The position numbers and the translations under genes were made by a program. Of a stretch of 64,000 bases of DNA, positions 45,635 to 55,866 are shown one piece after another (position 1 is the first letter of the stretch; each line of letters starts with the position of its first letter). Below the pieces are notes generated by a model. The model saw only the letters and a list, made by a program, of their open reading frames with translations, made no database searches and was not told where the DNA came from. The stretch covers positions 1-64,000 of the forward strand of contig CAWETE010000006.1 in the NCBI GenBank assembly GCA_963811895.1, in the 5' to 3' direction. The DNA comes from DASSUW01 sp963811895. Its GTDB lineage: Bacteria; Actinomycetota; Thermoleophilia; Solirubrobacterales; Solirubrobacteraceae.

Positions 45635-46489
45635 GTGGCGGGGTTCGACTACCGGACGGTCACGGCGGGGCCGACGACCTACGAGCCGGGCGTGGCCGGC
45701 GACGGCCCGCCGGTTCTGCTGCTCCACGGCTTCCCGCAGACGCACCACTGCTGGCACCGGGTCGCGCCCGCGCTCACGGGGCGCACGGTCGTGGCGTGCG
45801 ACCTGAAGGGCTACGGGTCCAGCCGCTCGGCGCCTGGCGGGCCGCGCGGCGAGGGCTACTCCAACCGCGAGCGCGCGGCCGAGCTCGTGGAGGTCATGGC
45901 CGCGCTCGGGTTCGGCCGGTTCGCCGTCGTCGGGCACGACCGCGGCGCGCGGGTCGCCTATCGGATGGCGCTCGACCATCCCGAGGTGGTCGAGCGGCTC
46001 GCCGTGCTGAACATCGTGCCGACCGCCGATCAGTTCGAGCGGATGGCGGCCGACGCGGCGCTCGACTACTGGCCGTGGTACCTGCTCGCGCAGCCGGCGC
46101 CGTTCCCCGAGCGGGTGGTGGGGGCGAGCGCGGAGTTCGTCGTGCGCGACGTCCTGCGCGCGTGGGCGGCGACGCCCGGCGCCGTCGAGGCGGAGCCGTA
46201 CGTGCCGGCCTTCAACGTCGATGGCGTGTGCGCGGACTACCGCGCGTCGTTCCACATCGATCGGCCGATGGACGAGGACGACCGGCGGAGCGGACACAAG
46301 ATCGCGTGCCCGGTGCTCGTGCACTGGGGCGCGGAGGAGGACGCGCTGTCGGACGGGCCGCTGCCCGTGTGGCGCGCCTGGGCCGACGACGTCCGGGGCG
46401 GCCCGTTGCCGTCCGGGCACTTCATCCCCGAGGAGGCGCCGCAGGAGCTCGCCGCCTCGCTGAACCGCTTCCTGGGCGAGGGCGGATGA
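45635..46489 (+). CDS. Alpha/beta hydrolase, haloacetate-dehalogenase/epoxide-hydrolase-like
   Basis: Intact 284 residues from GTG 45635. The layout matches haloalkanoate dehalogenase/epoxide-hydrolase relatives: PPVLLLHGFPQTHHCWHRVA, VVACDLKGYGSSRSAPGGPR, nucleophile elbow FAVVGHDRGARVAYRMALDH with Asp (GHDRGA) in place of Ser, ALDYWPWYLLAQPAPFPERV (cap Trp, Tyr candidates for halide or substrate binding), SFHIDRPMDEDDRRSGHKIA, PVLVHWGAEEDALSDGPLPV and LPSGHFIPEEAPQELAASLN (catalytic His). The Asp nucleophile argues for dehalogenase or epoxide hydrolase chemistry rather than an esterase. Its end overlaps the next gene by 4 bases. Confidence 0.88.
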   Translation: MAGFDYRTVTAGPTTYEPGVAGDGPPVLLLHGFPQTHHCWHRVAPALTGRTVVACDLKGYGSSRSAPGGPRGEGYSNRERAAELVEVMAALGFGRFAVVGHDRGARVAYRMALDHPEVVERLAVLNIVPTADQFERMAADAALDYWPWYLLAQPAPFPERVVGASAEFVVRDVLRAWAATPGAVEAEPYVPAFNVDGVCADYRASFHIDRPMDEDDRRSGHKIACPVLVHWGAEEDALSDGPLPVWRAWADDVRGGPLPSGHFIPEEAPQELAASLNRFLGEGG

Positions 46490-47926
46490 TCGCCGCGGTC
46501 GCGCTCGCGCTCGCGCTCGCCGTGCCGATTCCGGATCCGATCGGCACGACGCTCCCGCATGTGCAGGGCACGCCCGCCACGGCGCAACCGCTGCGGCCCA
46601 CGGTCGCGCCGCAGAACCCGTACCTGGCCAAGGACCCGCGCAGCAACATCCACAACGACACGTGGATGACCGACGCGTACCGGATCCGCGGACCACTCGG
46701 GCGCTCGCCGCAGGCGTCGTCGAGCCTCATGGCGCCGGCGCTCTGCGGCTCGCTCACGTTCCACTCACGCGGCTACATCGTCAGCGTGTGCCCGTCGGTC
46801 GTCGCGGGTCCGCAGGCGCGGGTGATCGACCCCGGCACGCTCGCTCTGCTCGCCACCTACGACCTGCCGAACGCGCCGGACCCGCCGGGCACGAAGGCGT
46901 ACCAGAACTTCGCGGGCGGCGGCTACTTCTTCCTCGACCGCCGCGACCGCATCTGGAGCGCGACCAAGACCGGGCACATCTACGTCCTGCAGGTGTCGCC
47001 GGACGGCCGCACGATCACGAAGACCGGGGACTACGACCTGACCTCCGTGCTGGCATCCGACGAGCGCATCAGCTCGGCGCTGCCCGACTTCCAGGGCCGC
47101 CTGTGGTTCGTCTCCAAGAAGAACGGCAAGGTCGGGATCCTGAACACGCGCACGCGGCGGATCCGCGTCCGGCGGCTGGGGGAGGACATCCAGAACTCGT
47201 TCACGGTCGGCCGCAGGGCCGTCTACGTCGTGTCCAGCCGCCGCATGTACCGCTTCAGCGCGCGCCGCGGGCGCCCGCACGTCGACTGGAAGGTCCGCTA
47301 CCGCAACTCGGGCATCGTCAAGCCCGGGCAGGCCGACGCGGGCTCCGGCACGACGCCGACGATCATGAAGGGCGGCTACGTCGCGATCACCGACAACGCC
47401 GACCCGATGGACGTCGTCGTCTACCGGACGGCGAAGCGCCTGCGCGGCCGCAAGCGGGTCGTCTGCCAGACGCCGGTGTTCGGCAAGGGCGCGAGCGCCA
47501 CCGAGAACTCGCTGATCACCGCCGGGCGGTCCCTGTTCGTCGAGAACAACTACGGCTACCAGGACCCGTTCGGGCCGAGCTCGGGAGCGGTGACCGAGCC
47601 GGGCTTCGCGCGCGTGGACGTGCGGCGCGGCGGCAAGGGGTGCCGCGTCGTGTGGACGAACCGCGACCGTCCGCGGCTCGACGGTGGTGCCGAAGCTGTC
47701 CACGAAGACCGGCCTGATCTACACGTACACGCGCGAGCCGGCCGGGCCGCTCGAGCAGCCGTATTTCTGGACGGCGCTCTCCGCCCGGACGGGCCGCACG
47801 GCGTGGAGGGTCTATGCGGGCAGCGGGCTCGGGTTCAACAACAACTACGCGGGCCTGGCGCTCGGGCGCGGCGGCGTCGCGTACCTCGGCGTCACGAGCG
47901 GGATCGTGGCGCTGCGCGATGGCTGA
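46486..47926 (+). CDS. Secreted beta-propeller-like protein (one frame break)
   Basis: About 479 residues. Short signal peptide (MIAAVALALALAVPIP). The body repeats strands typical of a PQQ/SMP-30-like propeller: ARVIDPGTLALLATYDLPNA, GGGYFFLDRRDRIWSATKTG, HIYVLQVSPDGRTITKTGDY, LPDFQGRLWFVSKKNGKVGI, YVAITDNADPMDVVVYRTAK. After a frame change near 47675 it continues VVPKLSTKTGLIYTYTREPA, GPLEQPYFWTALSARTGRTA and GFNNNYAGLALGRGGVAYLG. No catalytic motif is evident. It starts in the stop of the dehalogenase-like gene (ATGA), so they share a transcript, perhaps as the exported part of the same pathway. Confidence 0.8.
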
Positions 47927-47932
47927 CCTGCG

Positions 47933-48771
47933 TTACTTGATCCGGTACAGGTGCGTCGTCAGCGGGGCGAAGATCGCGGTCAGCCCCGCGGCGACGCCGA
48001 GGGAGATGCCGATGTCGCTCCCGTCGGGGTTGCCCTCCATCAGGCCGCGCGAGGCGTCGGCCAGGATCGAGATCGGGTTGACGTTCACGAACCACTCCAG
48101 CGCCGCCGGCAGCGTCTCCGGCTCCACGAACACGTTGGAGAGGAAGGTCAGCGGGAAGATCGCCATGAAGCCCGCGTTCATCACCGCGTTCGGGGTCCGC
48201 ATGAGCAGGCCGAGGGTGGTGAAGCACCACGACAGGCCGAACGCGAACACGACGACGAGGGCGAGCGCGCCGACGACGCCGATGCCGGAGCCCGGGTCGT
48301 ACCCGAGGATCAGGCCGAGCACGATGATCACCAGGCCGGCGATCAGGTAGCGCACGCTGTCGCCGAGCAGCGAGCCGATCAGCGGCGTCGGCCGGGCGAT
48401 CGGCAGCGTACGGAAGCGATCCACGACGCCCTTCGTGAGGTCCGTGTTCAGTGCGACGCCGGAGTAGACCGTCACGAACAGCACGGACATGACGAGGATG
48501 CCGGGCAGGATGTACTGCAGGTACTCGCTCGTCGAGCCCGCGATCGCGCCGCCGAAGAGGTAGGTGAACATCAGCGTGAACATCACGGGCGTGATGGTCA
48601 CGTCGAGCAACTGCTCGGGCACGTGCTTGACCTTGAGCATCCCGCGCCACCCGAAGGTGAGCGCGGCGGAGAGCGCGCCGGCGCGCGGCGGCCGCGCGGT
48701 CGACGACAGGGCCTTGCGGACGGCCTCGGCCTCCACGCCCTCGGAGGTGTTCACGGACGCGGGTGCGGCGC

Positions 48772-48775
<4 letters not shown>
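47933..48775 (-). CDS. ABC-2 type transporter permease (DrrB-like)
   Basis: Intact 280 residues with six membrane helices of the ABC-2 exporter type: DVTITPVMFTLMFTYLFGGA, EYLQYILPGILVMSVLFVTV, GVVDRFRTLPIARPTPLIGS (the conserved cytoplasmic RFRSLPM-like element), VRYLIAGLVIIVLGLILGYD and FMAIFPLTFLSNVFVEPETL with the closing helix. The pattern is that of DrrB/daunorubicin-resistance family permeases. Its ATG overlaps the ATPase stop, so both subunits are coupled. It probably exports a hydrophobic compound or lipid; there is no biosynthetic cluster adjacent. Confidence 0.92.
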
Positions 48776-49746
<971 letters not shown>

Positions 49747-49800
49747 CGTCCGGCCGAGACTACGTGCCGCGCCCGTGCGGGTCAGTACGGCTGCCTCCAA

Positions 49801-49827
49801 CGATTCGGGAATTTCCCGGCCGAATCG
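49801..49827. promoter_or_regulatory. Nested inverted repeats between ABC exporter and calcium-repeat protein
   Basis: CGATTCGG (49801-49808) is inverted as CCGAATCG (49820-49827), and inside lies CGGGAATTTCCCG (49806-49818), a second near-perfect palindrome. The element is in the 94-base gap between the divergent genes and is centred about 30 bases from the exported protein start, a typical operator position. Confidence 0.5.
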
Positions 49828-49840
49828 GCGTCCGAGGGGT

Positions 49841-51462
49841 GTGACCCAACACCACACCCGACATATCACGCGCCGGCTGCTGGCCGGCGGCGTACTCGCG
49901 GCGGGGATCCTCGCCGCCACGACCGTGCCCGCGAGCGCGGCGACAACCGCGACGTTCAGCAACGGCACGCTGAGCGTGACCGGCGACTCGGCGGCGAACA
50001 ACATCGCCGTCAGCCGCAACGCCGCCGGCACGATCCTGGTCAACGGCGGTGCGATCGCTGTCGTCGGCGGTACACCGACGGTCGCCAACACCGCGCTGAT
50101 CAAGGTGTTCGGCCTGGGCAGCGACGACACCCTCACCATCAGCGAGGTCAACGGCGCCCTGCCGGCGGCGCAGCTGTTCGGCGGCACCGGGAACGACGTC
50201 CTGACCGCCGGCTCCGGGAACGACCAGCTGTTCGGCGAGAGCGGCAACGACACGCTGCTCGGCAAGGGCGGCTTCGACCTGCTGTTCGGCGGCAACGACA
50301 ACGACACGCTGACCGGCGGCGACGCCGACGACCAGGCGTTCGGCCAGAGCGGCAACGACCGCATGATCTGGAACCCCGGCGACGACACGGACCTCAACGA
50401 AGGCGCGGCCGGCACCGACACGGTCGAGGTCAACGGCGGTAATGGCCTCGAGCAGTTCACGGCAACGGCCAACGGCACTCGCGTCCGGTTCGACCGCCTC
50501 AACCCGGCCCCGTTCGCGATCGACATCGGCACGTCCGAGAACCTCGTCCTCAACGCCAACGGCGGCGACGACAGCTTCTCGGCCACCGGCAACCTGGCCG
50601 CGCTGATCAAGATCACCGCCGACGGCGGCACCGGCAACGACAACCTCCTCGGCTCCAACGGCGCCGACGTGCTGCTCGGCGGCGACGGCAACGACTTCGC
50701 CGACGGCCAGCAAGGCGACGACGTCGCGTTCCTCGGCGCCGGCAACGACACCTTCCAGTGGGATCCCGGCGATGCCAACGACGTGATCGAGGGGCAGGAC
50801 GGCACCGACGCGATGCGGTTCAACGGCAGCAACATCAACGAGCGCATGCAGGCGTCCGCCAACGGCAACCGCGTCCGGTTCACCCGCGACGTCGCGAACA
50901 TCGTCATGGACCTCAACGACGTCGAGTCGATCGTCGCCAACGCGCTCGGCGGCGCCGACCTGCTCACCGTCGACGACCTGTCCGGGACCGACGTCACGAA
51001 CGTGGCCGCCAACCTGGCCGCGACCGGCGGCGGCGACGACGCCGCAGCGGACAACGTGGTGGTCAACGCGACCAACGGCGACGACGCCGTCACGGTCGCC
51101 GGCACCGGCCCGTCCGCGGAGGTCACCGGCCTCCCGGCGCGCGTCGCGATCACCGGGGCCATCGCGGGCAGTGACCGGGTGACGGTCAACGCCCTGGTCG
51201 GCGACGACGTCGTCGACGCCTCGGGCCTGGCCGCCAACTCCGCGCTCCTGACCGCCACCGGCGGCGACGGCGACGACGTGCTCCTCGGCGGCGCCGGCAA
51301 CGACACGCTGCTCGGCGGCGAGGGCGACGACGTGCTCCTCGGAGGCGGCGGCACCGACGTGCTGGACGGCGGGCCCGGCGACAACGTCGTGATCCAGAGC
51401 ATCGCCTCCGGTGCGCGGTTCCTGGCCGCGCACCCGGATGTCGCGGGCCGCGCTCGCCTAGA
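49841..51462 (+). CDS. Exported protein with RTX/haemolysin-type calcium-binding repeats
   Basis: About 540 residues from GTG 49841. Signal peptide: ITRRLLAGGVLAAGILAATT, VPASAA. The body is rich in glycine-aspartate nonapeptides of the GGxGxDxUx type in three blocks: FGGTGNDVLTAGSGNDQLFG (about residues 110-155), GGTGNDNLLGSNGADVLLGG (about 260-295) and GGDGDDVLLGGAGNDTLLGG to the C-terminus. Between them are beta domains containing ATANGTRVRFDRL and ASANGNRVRFTRD, a duplicated unit. The repeats should fold as a Ca-bound parallel beta roll outside the cell. The last frame carries no early stop; a frame change after GPGDNVVIQ would give a stop at 51460-51462. Confidence 0.87.
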
Positions 51463-53056
51463 TCCCGAGCGCGCTGACCAGTACCGGAATCCCGATGATG
51501 ATCAGGATGGCTCCGATGACGTCGAAGAAGAAGCCGTTGCGCACCATCTGCGTGATCGGCACCACGCCGGAGCCGTAGACGATCGCGTTCTGCGGCGTCG
51601 AGACGGGCAGCATGAAGCCGAACGACGCCGCAAACGTGGCGGCCAGGGCGGGGACCATCGGGTCCACGCCCGCCGCCGCCGCCACCGGGATGATGATCGG
51701 CACCACGACCGAGGCGCTGGCCGTGTTCGACGTCGTCTCCGAGATCAGGATCGCCAGGATGACCGCGAAGATCGTGATCGAGACCTCCGAGTTCACGCCG
51801 AAGGTGTCCGAGCCCCAGGTGCCGATCGTCTCGGCCAGGCCGGTGTCGGCCAGCAGCGAGCCGAAGATGATGCCGGTGCCGAACAGCAGGATCGTGCCCC
51901 AGTCGATGTCCTTGGCCTCGTTCCACGTGATCGTGAACTCGCGCTCTTTCCAGTTGGTCGGCAGCAGGAACAGCAGCGATGCGGCGAGGATCGCGACGAC
52001 GCCCTCGTCGAGCCGGTTGGTGACCTCCTCGTAGGTCTTCGAATCGTCGCCGGCGATGATCGCCACGAAGCCCGGCGCGATCCACAGCACGACGGCGACG
52101 CCGAACGCGATCAGCGTGTTGCGCTCCTTCACCGACAGCGGGCCGAGCTTGGCGCGCTCCTCGGCGACGTACTCCTCGACGCCATCGAGCCGCTTGACCT
52201 CCGGCTTGTTGAGCGTCAGGAGGATCGCGCACAGCGCGACGAACATGAGCGCGCAGATCGGGAGCGCGGCCAGGACCCACTCGAGGAAGGAGATCTGCTC
52301 GCCGGTGGCCTCCTCGATCAGGCCGCGGCCGATCAGGTTGGGCGGGCTGCCGACCGGCGTGAGCAGGCCGCCGACGCTGGCGCCGTAGGCGAGCATGAGC
52401 ATCAGCGCGATGCCCACGCGCAGGCGCGTCGGGTCGATCTCGGTGCTGTCGTCGGTCTTGCGGTCGTAGATGTTGGCCAGCGTGCCGAGGATCGCCACGG
52501 CGGTCGGGAGCAGCATGGCCACCGTCGCGGTGTTCGACACGAACGCCGACAGCGCGCACGTGACGACGCCGAACGCGACGATCGTGCGCCTCGAGCTCTT
52601 GCCGACGCCGGGGAGCGCGAGCACCCGGAAGGCGAAGCGCCGCGCCACGCCGTGGCGCAGCATCGCCTGGGCGATGATGAAGGCGCCGATGAAGACGAAG
52701 ACCGTCGACGAGCCGAACGGCGCGAGCACGTCGTCGACCGGCGCGACGCCGATCATCACGATCAGCACGATGCCCATGAGACCGCCGATCGGGATCGGCA
52801 CCGCCTCGCTGATCCAGAGCACGATGACAAACAGCAGCGCGGCCGCGAGCCGCTGCTGGTTCGACTCCATGTCCAGCGGCAGGAGCAGGAACACGAGGAA
52901 CACGACCGGCGCCAGGAACAGGCCGATCGTGCGCCGCGCTCGCTCGAAGCGCTCCTCCTGCGGGCTCAGCGTCTGCTCGCCGAGCGTGCGATAGGTCCCG
53001 ACCTTGGCGAGGCGCTCCAGCGCGTCGCTCCGTGCTGACTCCCCCTGCGCTGCCAT
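51458..53056 (-). CDS. DASS/SLC13 family anion (di/tricarboxylate-type) transporter
   Basis: Intact 532-residue sodium-coupled or proton-coupled carrier, about 11-12 membrane helices. The duplicated SNT motifs of the family are visible: VSNTATVAMLLPTAVAILGT in the first half and SETTSNTASASVVVPIIIPV in the second. Flanking signatures are GSSTVFVFIGAFIIAQAMLR, GGLLTPVGSPPNLIGRGLIE (PVGSPPN) and LPVSTPQNAIVYGSGVVPIT. The N-terminus has a long charged cytoplasmic stretch (about 45 residues). Likely substrates are dicarboxylates, citrate or sulfate; nothing adjacent decides. It converges with the calcium-repeat protein, their ends touching. Confidence 0.93.
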   Translation of the reverse strand: MAAQGESARSDALERLAKVGTYRTLGEQTLSPQEERFERARRTIGLFLAPVVFLVFLLLPLDMESNQQRLAAALLFVIVLWISEAVPIPIGGLMGIVLIVMIGVAPVDDVLAPFGSSTVFVFIGAFIIAQAMLRHGVARRFAFRVLALPGVGKSSRRTIVAFGVVTCALSAFVSNTATVAMLLPTAVAILGTLANIYDRKTDDSTEIDPTRLRVGIALMLMLAYGASVGGLLTPVGSPPNLIGRGLIEEATGEQISFLEWVLAALPICALMFVALCAILLTLNKPEVKRLDGVEEYVAEERAKLGPLSVKERNTLIAFGVAVVLWIAPGFVAIIAGDDSKTYEEVTNRLDEGVVAILAASLLFLLPTNWKEREFTITWNEAKDIDWGTILLFGTGIIFGSLLADTGLAETIGTWGSDTFGVNSEVSITIFAVILAILISETTSNTASASVVVPIIIPVAAAAGVDPMVPALAATFAASFGFMLPVSTPQNAIVYGSGVVPITQMVRNGFFFDVIGAILIIIGIPVLVSALGI

Positions 53057-53120
53057 GCACCGGCGTTGCCCGGCTCAGTTGCTCGGGAAACTCGATTCGC
53101 GCTGCGGCTACGCTCGCCCC

Positions 53121-53825
53121 ATGCCGTCTCCCGTTCGTGACCAAGCGCTGCGCGCGGCAGTCGGCGGCGAGATCGACGCCGAGGCCGTGGCGACCAAGGC
53201 GCGCGAGCTGGGCGTGATGGGCTGGGTGCGGCCGACGGGGGAGATCCACGCCGAGGGCGCGCCCGAGGCTGTCCAAGCGCTCATGGCGTTCGTCGGCGAA
53301 GGCGTTGCGACCGAGCGCGGGCGCGTCGAGGGACACGAGCAGTTCGCGATCCGCGGCGTGAGCGCCGGCGTGTTCGTCGTCCAGGAGCATCAGGCGACCG
53401 CGCACCACTACGACCTGCGCTTGGAGGTCGACGGCGTCATGCGGTCCTGGGCAGTGCCCAAGGGTCCGTCGCTCGACCCCGCCGCCAAGCGCCTGGCCGT
53501 GCAGGTCGAGGACCACGGCCTGGACCACAACGACTTCGAGGGCACACTCGGCGACGGCGGCGTGATCGTGTGGGACCGCGGCACCTACGAGCAGGGCGGC
53601 CGCGTCGCCTGGCCGGAGGCCTTGGAGCGTGGCCACGCGGTCTTCGTCCTGCACGGCGAGAAGCTGCGCGGCGGCTTCGCGCTCCAGCGCACGCGACCGG
53701 GCGCCAAGCCGCAATGGCTGCTGATCAAGCGCCGCGACGACGAGGCGCGCCCCGACTCGGAGATCGTGACGGAGCGGCCCGAGTCGGTGATCAGCGGCCG
53801 GACGCTCGCGGAGCTGCTCGGCTGA
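53121..53825 (+). CDS. LigD-type 3'-phosphoesterase domain with acylphosphatase-like N-terminus
   Basis: Intact 234 residues from ATG 53121. Residues about 1-65 look like an acylphosphatase fold: VRDQALRAAVGGEIDAEAVA, ELGVMGWVRPTGEIHAEGAP, EAVQALMAFVGEG, with GWVRPTGEIHAEG matching the acylphosphatase core strand. Residues about 75-190 are the DNA polymerase LigD phosphoesterase (PE) domain: FVVQEHQATAHHYDLRLEVD (conserved His-Tyr-Asp-Leu-Arg-Leu-Glu), VMRSWAVPKGPSLDPAAKRL, VQVEDHGLDHNDFEGTLGDG, VIVWDRGTYEQ and LRGGFALQRTRPGAKPQWLL. It lacks the ligase and polymerase domains, so it is a stand-alone 3'-end trimming enzyme for NHEJ-like repair. The N-terminal fusion is unusual. Confidence 0.87.
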   Translation: MPSPVRDQALRAAVGGEIDAEAVATKARELGVMGWVRPTGEIHAEGAPEAVQALMAFVGEGVATERGRVEGHEQFAIRGVSAGVFVVQEHQATAHHYDLRLEVDGVMRSWAVPKGPSLDPAAKRLAVQVEDHGLDHNDFEGTLGDGGVIVWDRGTYEQGGRVAWPEALERGHAVFVLHGEKLRGGFALQRTRPGAKPQWLLIKRRDDEARPDSEIVTERPESVISGRTLAELLG

Positions 53826-53826
53826 C

Positions 53827-53848
53827 AGAAAACCCCGCCGGAGCGGGG
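53827..53848 (-). terminator. Rho-independent terminator of tRNA-Gly
   Basis: On the minus strand CCCCGC-TCCG-GCGGGG (53833-53848) is followed by TTTT (53829-53832). This is a classical stem plus U-tract 11 bases after the tRNA 3' end. On the plus strand the same stem follows the phosphoesterase stop and may help end that transcript too. Confidence 0.8.
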
Positions 53849-53858
53849 CTTCACGAAG

Positions 53859-53932
53859 AGCGGATGATGGGACTCGAACCCACGACCTTCTGCATGGCAA
53901 GCAGACGCTCTAGCCAACTGAGCTACATCCGC
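53859..53932 (-). tRNA. tRNA-Gly (anticodon GCC)
   Basis: On the minus strand the acceptor stem GCGGATG pairs with CATCCGC. The D arm is AGCTCAGTTGGCTAGAGC. The anticodon arm GTCTGC-TTGCCAT-GCAGAA carries GCC at its centre. The T arm has GTGGGTTCGAGTCCCAT (TTCGA loop). Discriminator base is T, as usual for bacterial Gly tRNAs, and no CCA is encoded. A promoter (53946-53974) and a U-tract terminator flank it, so it is a single-gene transcript. Confidence 0.95.
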
Positions 53933-53945
53933 GCGGTGCCGCGAG

Positions 53946-53974
53946 AGTCTAGCGCCCGATTCGGGGTCTGTCCG
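53946..53974 (-). promoter_or_regulatory. Promoter of tRNA-Gly
   Basis: On the minus strand CGGACA (53969-53974), 17-base spacer, TAGACT (53946-53951). The expected start point lies about 7 bases before the tRNA 5' end at 53932. The -35 matches TTGACA at four of six positions. Confidence 0.55.
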
Positions 53975-54222
53975 CCGCACCATCCATTCGGCTAGTCAAG
54001 GGTCTTGAGCGGTAGATCGATCTGTGGTTGGGTTCTCATCAATCCACGGACCCAGGATGGGAACGCGGCGAACGGCGAGCGGCCATGGCCGGCCGATGTG
54101 CTCGGACTCGCCGGACCACCAGACGCGTTGGAGGGCCGCCCACGGCGGCCCTCCGGCGATCTGCACCGAACCTGCACCGGAACCGCCCGCCGCGTCCACA
54201 TCGCGCTGGCACACTCCGCGGC

Positions 54223-54894
54223 GTGGGTGCTCCGCTGATCTGCGTCATCGAGGACGAGGAGGTCATCGCCGGCGCGGTCGCGGCGCGGCTGCGGGCCGAG
54301 GGGTTCGCGGTCGAGGTCGCCGCCGACGGGCTCGAGGGCGTGGCGCTGTGCGAGCGGCTGCGGCCCGATCTCGTGGTGCTCGACCTGATGCTCCCCGGGC
54401 TCGACGGGCTCGAGGTGTGCCGGCGCGTGCAGCGCGACCGGCCGGTGCCCGTGCTGATGCTCACGGCGCGGGACGACGAGGCGGACGTCCTCGTCGGGCT
54501 CGGCGTGGGGGCGGACGACTACATGACCAAGCCGTTCTCGCCGCGCGAGCTCGTGGCGCGGATCCGGGCGCTGCTGCGCCGCGTCGAGCGGCGGCCGGAG
54601 CCGGCCGGGGACGCGATCCGCCACGGCGCCCTGACCGTGGACCCGGCGCAGCGGCGGGTGACGGTCGACGGCGACGAGAAGCACCTCACGCCGACCGAGT
54701 TCGACCTCCTGCGGACCCTGGCCGCCCGGCCAGGCGTGGTGTTCACCCGCGAGCAGCTGCTGGCCGAGGTGTGGGGCTGGCGCGACGGGTCCGGGCAGCG
54801 GACCGTCGACTCGCACGTCCGCGGCCTGCGCCGCAAGCTCGGCTCCGGGCTCGTCCGCACCGTCCACGGGATCGGATACGCGCTCCAGCCATGA
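54223..54894 (+). CDS. OmpR/PhoB-type response regulator
   Basis: Intact 223 residues from GTG 54223. Receiver domain: LICVIEDEEVIAGAVAARLR with the acidic pocket EDEE, phospho-acceptor Asp in DLVVLDLMLPGLDGLEVCRR, Thr in PVLMLTARDDEADVLVGLGV and Lys in ADDYMTKPFSPRELVARIRA. A winged-helix Trans_reg_C domain follows: HLTPTEFDLLRTLAARPGVV, FTREQLLAEVWGWRDGSGQR, TVDSHVRGLRRKLGSGLVRT, VHGIGYALQP. All phosphotransfer residues are present. The stop overlaps the ATG of the adjacent histidine kinase by 4 bases, so this is a cognate pair. Target genes are not apparent. Confidence 0.95.
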   Translation: MGAPLICVIEDEEVIAGAVAARLRAEGFAVEVAADGLEGVALCERLRPDLVVLDLMLPGLDGLEVCRRVQRDRPVPVLMLTARDDEADVLVGLGVGADDYMTKPFSPRELVARIRALLRRVERRPEPAGDAIRHGALTVDPAQRRVTVDGDEKHLTPTEFDLLRTLAARPGVVFTREQLLAEVWGWRDGSGQRTVDSHVRGLRRKLGSGLVRTVHGIGYALQP

Positions 54895-55866
54895 GGCCGC
54901 TCGACCGCCTGCGCTCGATCAAGGTCAAGCTCGGCGTGGTGATCGTCGCCACGGTGTGGGGCACCGCCGTGCTGCTGGCGGTCGGCCACCGGGCCGGGCT
55001 CAGCCTCCCGCTGCGCGCGACGCTGGCGGCCCTCGTCGGCCTGGTGATCGTGCAGATCCTCGCCCGCGGGATGACCTCGCCGCTGCGCGAGATGGCCGCC
55101 GCCGCCTCGGCGATGGCCCGCGGCGACTACGACCGCCGCGTGCGGGCGACCTCGCGCGACGAGGTCGGGGACCTGGCGCGCGCGTTCAACGCGATGGCCG
55201 CCGAGCTCGCCGACACCGACCGGCAGCGGCGCGAGCTGGTCGCGAACGTCTCGCACGAGCTGCGGACGCCGCTCGGCGCGCTGCAGGCGCTGCTCGAGAA
55301 CCTGGCCGACGGCGTCGTGCCGCCCGACCCGCGCGAGCTGCGGACCGCGCTCGCCCAGACCGAGCGCCTCGGCCGGCTGGTCGCGCAGCTGCTCGACGTC
55401 TCGCGGCTGGAGAGCGGGGCGCTGGAGGTCCGGCACGTCCCGTTCAGTCCGCGCGCGCTGCTCGAGCAGGCCGCCCGCGAGTGCTCGCTCGGCGACCGCC
55501 CGGTGCGGCTGAAGGTGCTGGTCGACCCCGGTGACCTGCAGGCGACCGGCGACCCGGAGCGGCTGCACCAGGTCGTCGCCAACCTGCTCGACAACGCCGT
55601 CCGCCACTCGCCGCCCGAGGGCCGCGTGTGGCTCAGCGCCCACGGCGCGACCGCCGGCATCACGACGTTGACGGTCTCCGACGAGGGCCCGGGCATCCCG
55701 CCCGGCGACGCCGAGCGCGTGTTCGAGCGCTTCCACGCGCACCGACGGCGGCACCGGCCTCGGCCTGGCGATCGCGCGCTGGATCGTCGACGCCCACGGC
55801 GGCGCGATCCGCGCCGAGTCGCGCGAGCCGACCGGCTGCCGTATGGTCGTCGAGATCCCCCGGTGA
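54891..55866 (+). CDS. HAMP/HisKA sensor histidine kinase (one frame break)
   Basis: About 325 residues. Two membrane segments near the N-terminus (VKLGVVIVATVWGTAVLLAV and LRATLAALVGLVIVQILARG) with a minimal extracellular part. HAMP: TSPLREMAAAASAMARGDYD, RRVRATSRDEVGDLARAFNA. HisKA with the phospho-His in LVANVSHELRTPLGALQALL. HATPase_c: RLHQVVANLLDNAVRHSPPE (N box), VSDEGPGIPPGDAERVFERF (G1/F box), then a frame change near 55742 to GGTGLGLAIARWIVDAHGGA (G2). With almost no sensor loop it probably senses the membrane itself or a partner protein. Partner of the regulator at 54223. Confidence 0.92.

Noticed and set aside
50160..51400. Possible DNA tandem-repeat array
   Set aside because: The periodicity comes from glycine-aspartate nonapeptide codons of the calcium-binding repeats; the DNA copies are not near-identical.
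53859..53932. tRNA-Gly as an integration site of a mobile island
   Set aside because: No integrase and no repeat of the tRNA 3' end were seen nearby, and flanking genes look chromosomal.
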